Source of the DNA: Mycolicibacterium novocastrense
Lineage (GTDB): Bacteria; Actinomycetota; Actinomycetes; Mycobacteriales; Mycobacteriaceae
DNA: 64,000 bases
Direction of reading: 5' to 3'
Assembly (NCBI RefSeq): GCF_001570485.1
Contig: NZ_BCTA01000017.1
Span: 1 to 64,000, forward strand
The notes beneath the pieces are model-generated. The model saw nothing but the letters and a program-made list of their open reading frames with translations. It ran no database searches and was not told the DNA's origin. Numbering within the stretch: the stretch's first letter is position 1; every line of letters begins with the position of its first letter. Positions 61,999 through 64,000 of the stretch are shown here, piece by piece. The translations under genes were made by a program, and so were the position numbers.

Positions 61999-63519
61999 TC
62001 AGTCGGTGACACCGGTCCAGCGGAAACTGTTGACGTACTTGCCCATATCGATCGCCAGCTGCAAGTTGGCACCCGACGGATGGCCCGTGCCGAAGTCGGG
62101 TGTGAATTCGCGGTAGGGGCCGATCGCCGAGGCCACCAGGGCGACATCGTTTTTGACGGCGACCATCACGATCAGCCGGAGCCGGGTGAAGCTGCCGCTG
62201 GCGTCCTGGGGATAGTCATCGGCGACGACGCCGTAGCCGGGTTCATAGCCGACCATCGCGTTGGGGATCTCGTATTCGGTTGCGGCGTCCGGGTAGTACT
62301 CGTTGATCAGGTCCTCGGCGACCTGCTTGGCGGTCCGGTTTGCGGCGGGCAGACCGAACAGCTCGAGCATGCCGGTGTCCCCGCCGGTGAACTCCAGCTC
62401 GACCCCATCGGGGAGCAGCGTAGCCTCGTACGCGCTACCGGGTCCCGGGTATTGGACGGAGAACGACCCGTCTGCGGCATAGAACCGCGGGTTGGATTCG
62501 ATGGGCTCGCCGATCGGAGGCCGCCCACAATCGGGCGGGCACACGATCTTCGCGACGTCGGGGGTGGTGAGCACGGCCGTCACCGCACCGGCCGTGACCG
62601 CGATGGCCGCGCCCACACCCAGCGTCACGAGGACCCGCGCGCGGCCGGCCTCCCCCTCGGGGTTCGGCTCCTCTGGCAATGGGCCCGCGGCACGCTGCCC
62701 ACCGCGCAGCGCAGCCAGTGCGACCACGGCGATGGCGGCATGCACGATCAGATGCACGATGTGCGGCGCCGGGGTGTACTCGGTGACACCCATGATCGTG
62801 TAAAGCACCAGCGTCACAATCACACTCGCGACGATCATCCTCCGACGCCCCGCCCACAGCGCGAGGCCCACGAGCCCGCCGAGCGTCAGCGCGGTCAACG
62901 GCAGGGTCAACCCCTGAATACCGGCCTGCACCAGAAGCGCGCTGACCCACAGGTCTTCGGCCCTGAAACCGGTCGCGAACTGCGGAACCAATCTGGTTGA
63001 CGTCGCTGCCGACGTGAAGACGACGGCGCTCAACGCCCCGACCGCGTAACCGTCGAACGGCAGACGAGTCACCCCGCGGCGCAACCGCAGCACCGCCGCC
63101 GGAATCAGCATCGCGATCGCACCACCGACCGGTATCGCAATGCCTGTCAACAGCTTTTCGCGATCCAGCTCGCCGCCGCTGAGTGCGACATCGTGGGACT
63201 CGGCGACGATGCTGCCGGTCGCCAACGCCCACCCGACACCGAGCACCGCGGCCAGCGCAGCGGTCTGAATCAGCTGCCGTGCCGGTAGGTCGTGACCTGC
63301 CTGACGCAGATAGCCGATGAACACCAGCGCCACACCGACCGCTCCGATCGCGATCAGCGGCGCCTGCCAACGCAGTAGCGCGAACCCGACGAGCATCGTC
63401 GCCAGTGCTGCCAGCGCGAGCCCGAACGTCGCCCTCGAACGATCCGACACATGCGGAAACAACAAGCTCGTCAGGGGATCTCGCCACCGACGTCGGCGGC
63501 GCGGTGACGCTTCGGTCAA
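61999..63519 (-). CDS. Polytopic membrane protein with external C-terminal domain
   Basis: 506 residues: a basic N-terminus (RRRRRWRD), eight or nine transmembrane helices to about residue 330, and an external domain of about 170 residues beginning CPPDCGRPPIG with two Cys, then SFSVQYPGPGSAYE. This end resembles lipoprotein LpqN/Mtt-type substrate-binding folds of mycobacteria only vaguely. TTG at 63519 overlaps the protease stop by TTGA, so it is expressed with the protease. I do not recognise the family. Co-expression with the sedolisin suggests it could be a partner or substrate. Confidence 0.7.
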   Translation of the reverse strand: MTEASPRRRRRWRDPLTSLLFPHVSDRSRATFGLALAALATMLVGFALLRWQAPLIAIGAVGVALVFIGYLRQAGHDLPARQLIQTAALAAVLGVGWALATGSIVAESHDVALSGGELDREKLLTGIAIPVGGAIAMLIPAAVLRLRRGVTRLPFDGYAVGALSAVVFTSAATSTRLVPQFATGFRAEDLWVSALLVQAGIQGLTLPLTALTLGGLVGLALWAGRRRMIVASVIVTLVLYTIMGVTEYTPAPHIVHLIVHAAIAVVALAALRGGQRAAGPLPEEPNPEGEAGRARVLVTLGVGAAIAVTAGAVTAVLTTPDVAKIVCPPDCGRPPIGEPIESNPRFYAADGSFSVQYPGPGSAYEATLLPDGVELEFTGGDTGMLELFGLPAANRTAKQVAEDLINEYYPDAATEYEIPNAMVGYEPGYGVVADDYPQDASGSFTRLRLIVMVAVKNDVALVASAIGPYREFTPDFGTGHPSGANLQLAIDMGKYVNSFRWTGVTD

Positions 63520-64000
63520 CGCGACGTCTTCTGCAGGTCGAGGATGTTGCGCGCGAGGTTCTCGGTGTTCGGGCTGCCGAGGCCCGTCACCAAGTCGTAC
63601 CCCGGCGACGCCAGATCGACGGCGTTGCCGCCCTTGGTCACATCACGGAAGCCGGGCAGACGCGACCCGGAGGCCACTTGGTAGAGCACGGGATTGAGGT
63701 TCCCGACCTGTCGCCCACCGTTGGCCAACAGGTACTGGTTCATCAGCACGGTGAGGGCCGCCCAGATCGGGGCCGATTGCGACGTGCCGCCGCCGACGAC
63801 CTCGCGCTGGCCGAAGATGAACCGCACACCGGTGAAGGGATCGGCGACCGCGGAGACGTCGGGGAGCAGACGGCGGCGCTCGGTGTCACGCTCGACGTCC
63901 AATTTCTGCTGCCACGCCGGCCGGGCGAACAACTTCGCCACCCCGCCGCTACTGCCCTGCGACAGTGGGGAATCCACCCACGCGTGTTCGGCCAGCCACT
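63516..64000 (-). CDS. Sedolisin (S53) serine peptidase, C-terminal part, cut by the window edge
   Basis: The last 160 residues of an S53-type exported protease. The catalytic Ser lies in GGGTSQSAPIWAALT; the calcium-binding end is FRDVTKGGNAVD and GYDLVTGLGSPN. Sedolisins use Ser-Glu-Asp and usually carry a propeptide, all beyond the window. The frame is open to the edge without a start, so the gene continues past 64000. It precedes the polytopic membrane protein in one operon. Confidence 0.88.
   Translation of the reverse strand, partial: WLAEHAWVDSPLSQGSSGGVAKLFARPAWQQKLDVERDTERRRLLPDVSAVADPFTGVRFIFGQREVVGGGTSQSAPIWAALTVLMNQYLLANGGRQVGNLNPVLYQVASGSRLPGFRDVTKGGNAVDLASPGYDLVTGLGSPNTENLARNILDLQKTSR

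Overview
The window is chromosomal DNA of a mycobacterium, most likely a rapid-growing Mycolicibacterium-type species. The evidence is the high G+C content, frequent GTG/TTG starts, stop/start overlaps of the ATGA/GTGA type, mycothiol (mshA) and mycolate (hadD) genes, senX3-regX3, and a gene order that matches, in reverse, the Mycobacterium tuberculosis block I remember as roughly Rv0479c to Rv0536. Rv numbers below come from memory of that order and were not looked up. No tRNA, rRNA, CRISPR array, insertion sequence or integrase is visible.

Layout. 1-5 kb: a leftward run (nitronate monooxygenase-like, alpha/beta hydrolase, sugar epimerase, MTA phosphorylase, a small protein) facing menA. 5-7.8 kb: a three-gene cassette (type VII secretion target, large WXG-type effector ending in a CdiA-CT RNase A-like toxin domain, CdiI-like immunity protein), flanked by 62-bp direct repeats that are copies of the 3' tail of the neighbouring DUF1214 gene. 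7.8-16 kb: DUF1214 protein, TetR and sulfotransferase, then a six-gene MoxR/DUF58/VWA/TPR operon. 16-24 kb: a MinD-like ATPase and the cytochrome c maturation operon (hemL, phosphatase, TlpA-like lipoprotein, CcdA, ResB, CcsA), every junction overlapping. 24-28.5 kb: accessory genes (deazaflavin-type protein, P450, flavin-type oxidase, TetR, DUF2236). 28.5-35.5 kb: the haem operon hemA-hemC-hemD-hemB with small membrane proteins and a glutaredoxin-like gene. 35.5-45 kb: serB-like, hadD, acyltransferase, epimerase-like, ribosomal bS22, HTH protein, proC, thioesterase, isomerase-like, acidic membrane protein, ppx. 45-56 kb: regX3-senX3, gpm1, ybjN-like, mshA, ROK regulator, SDR, a small secreted protein with a second tail duplication, an L,D-transpeptidase and murB. 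56-64 kb: DUF2505 protein, methyltransferase, a guanidine module, nitrilase-family protein, DUF2993 protein, membrane protein and a cut-off sedolisin protease.

Two findings stand out. First, the 316-bp gap between a sodium:solute symporter (left) and a ureohydrolase (right) holds two different guanidine riboswitches facing apart: a guanidine-I (ykkC) aptamer for the symporter and a guanidine-III aptamer directly upstream of the ribosome binding site of the ureohydrolase. This recasts the 'agmatinase' and the symporter as a guanidine uptake and hydrolysis module. Second, two unrelated accessory inserts (the T7SS toxin cassette and the small secreted-protein gene) have the same architecture: intact host gene, co-oriented insert, then a nearly identical copy of the host gene's 3' tail. 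This suggests integration at the 3' ends of protein-coding genes.

Many rightward genes have a TANNNT hexamer 7-14 bases before the start codon, which predicts leaderless mRNAs, as is common in mycobacteria.
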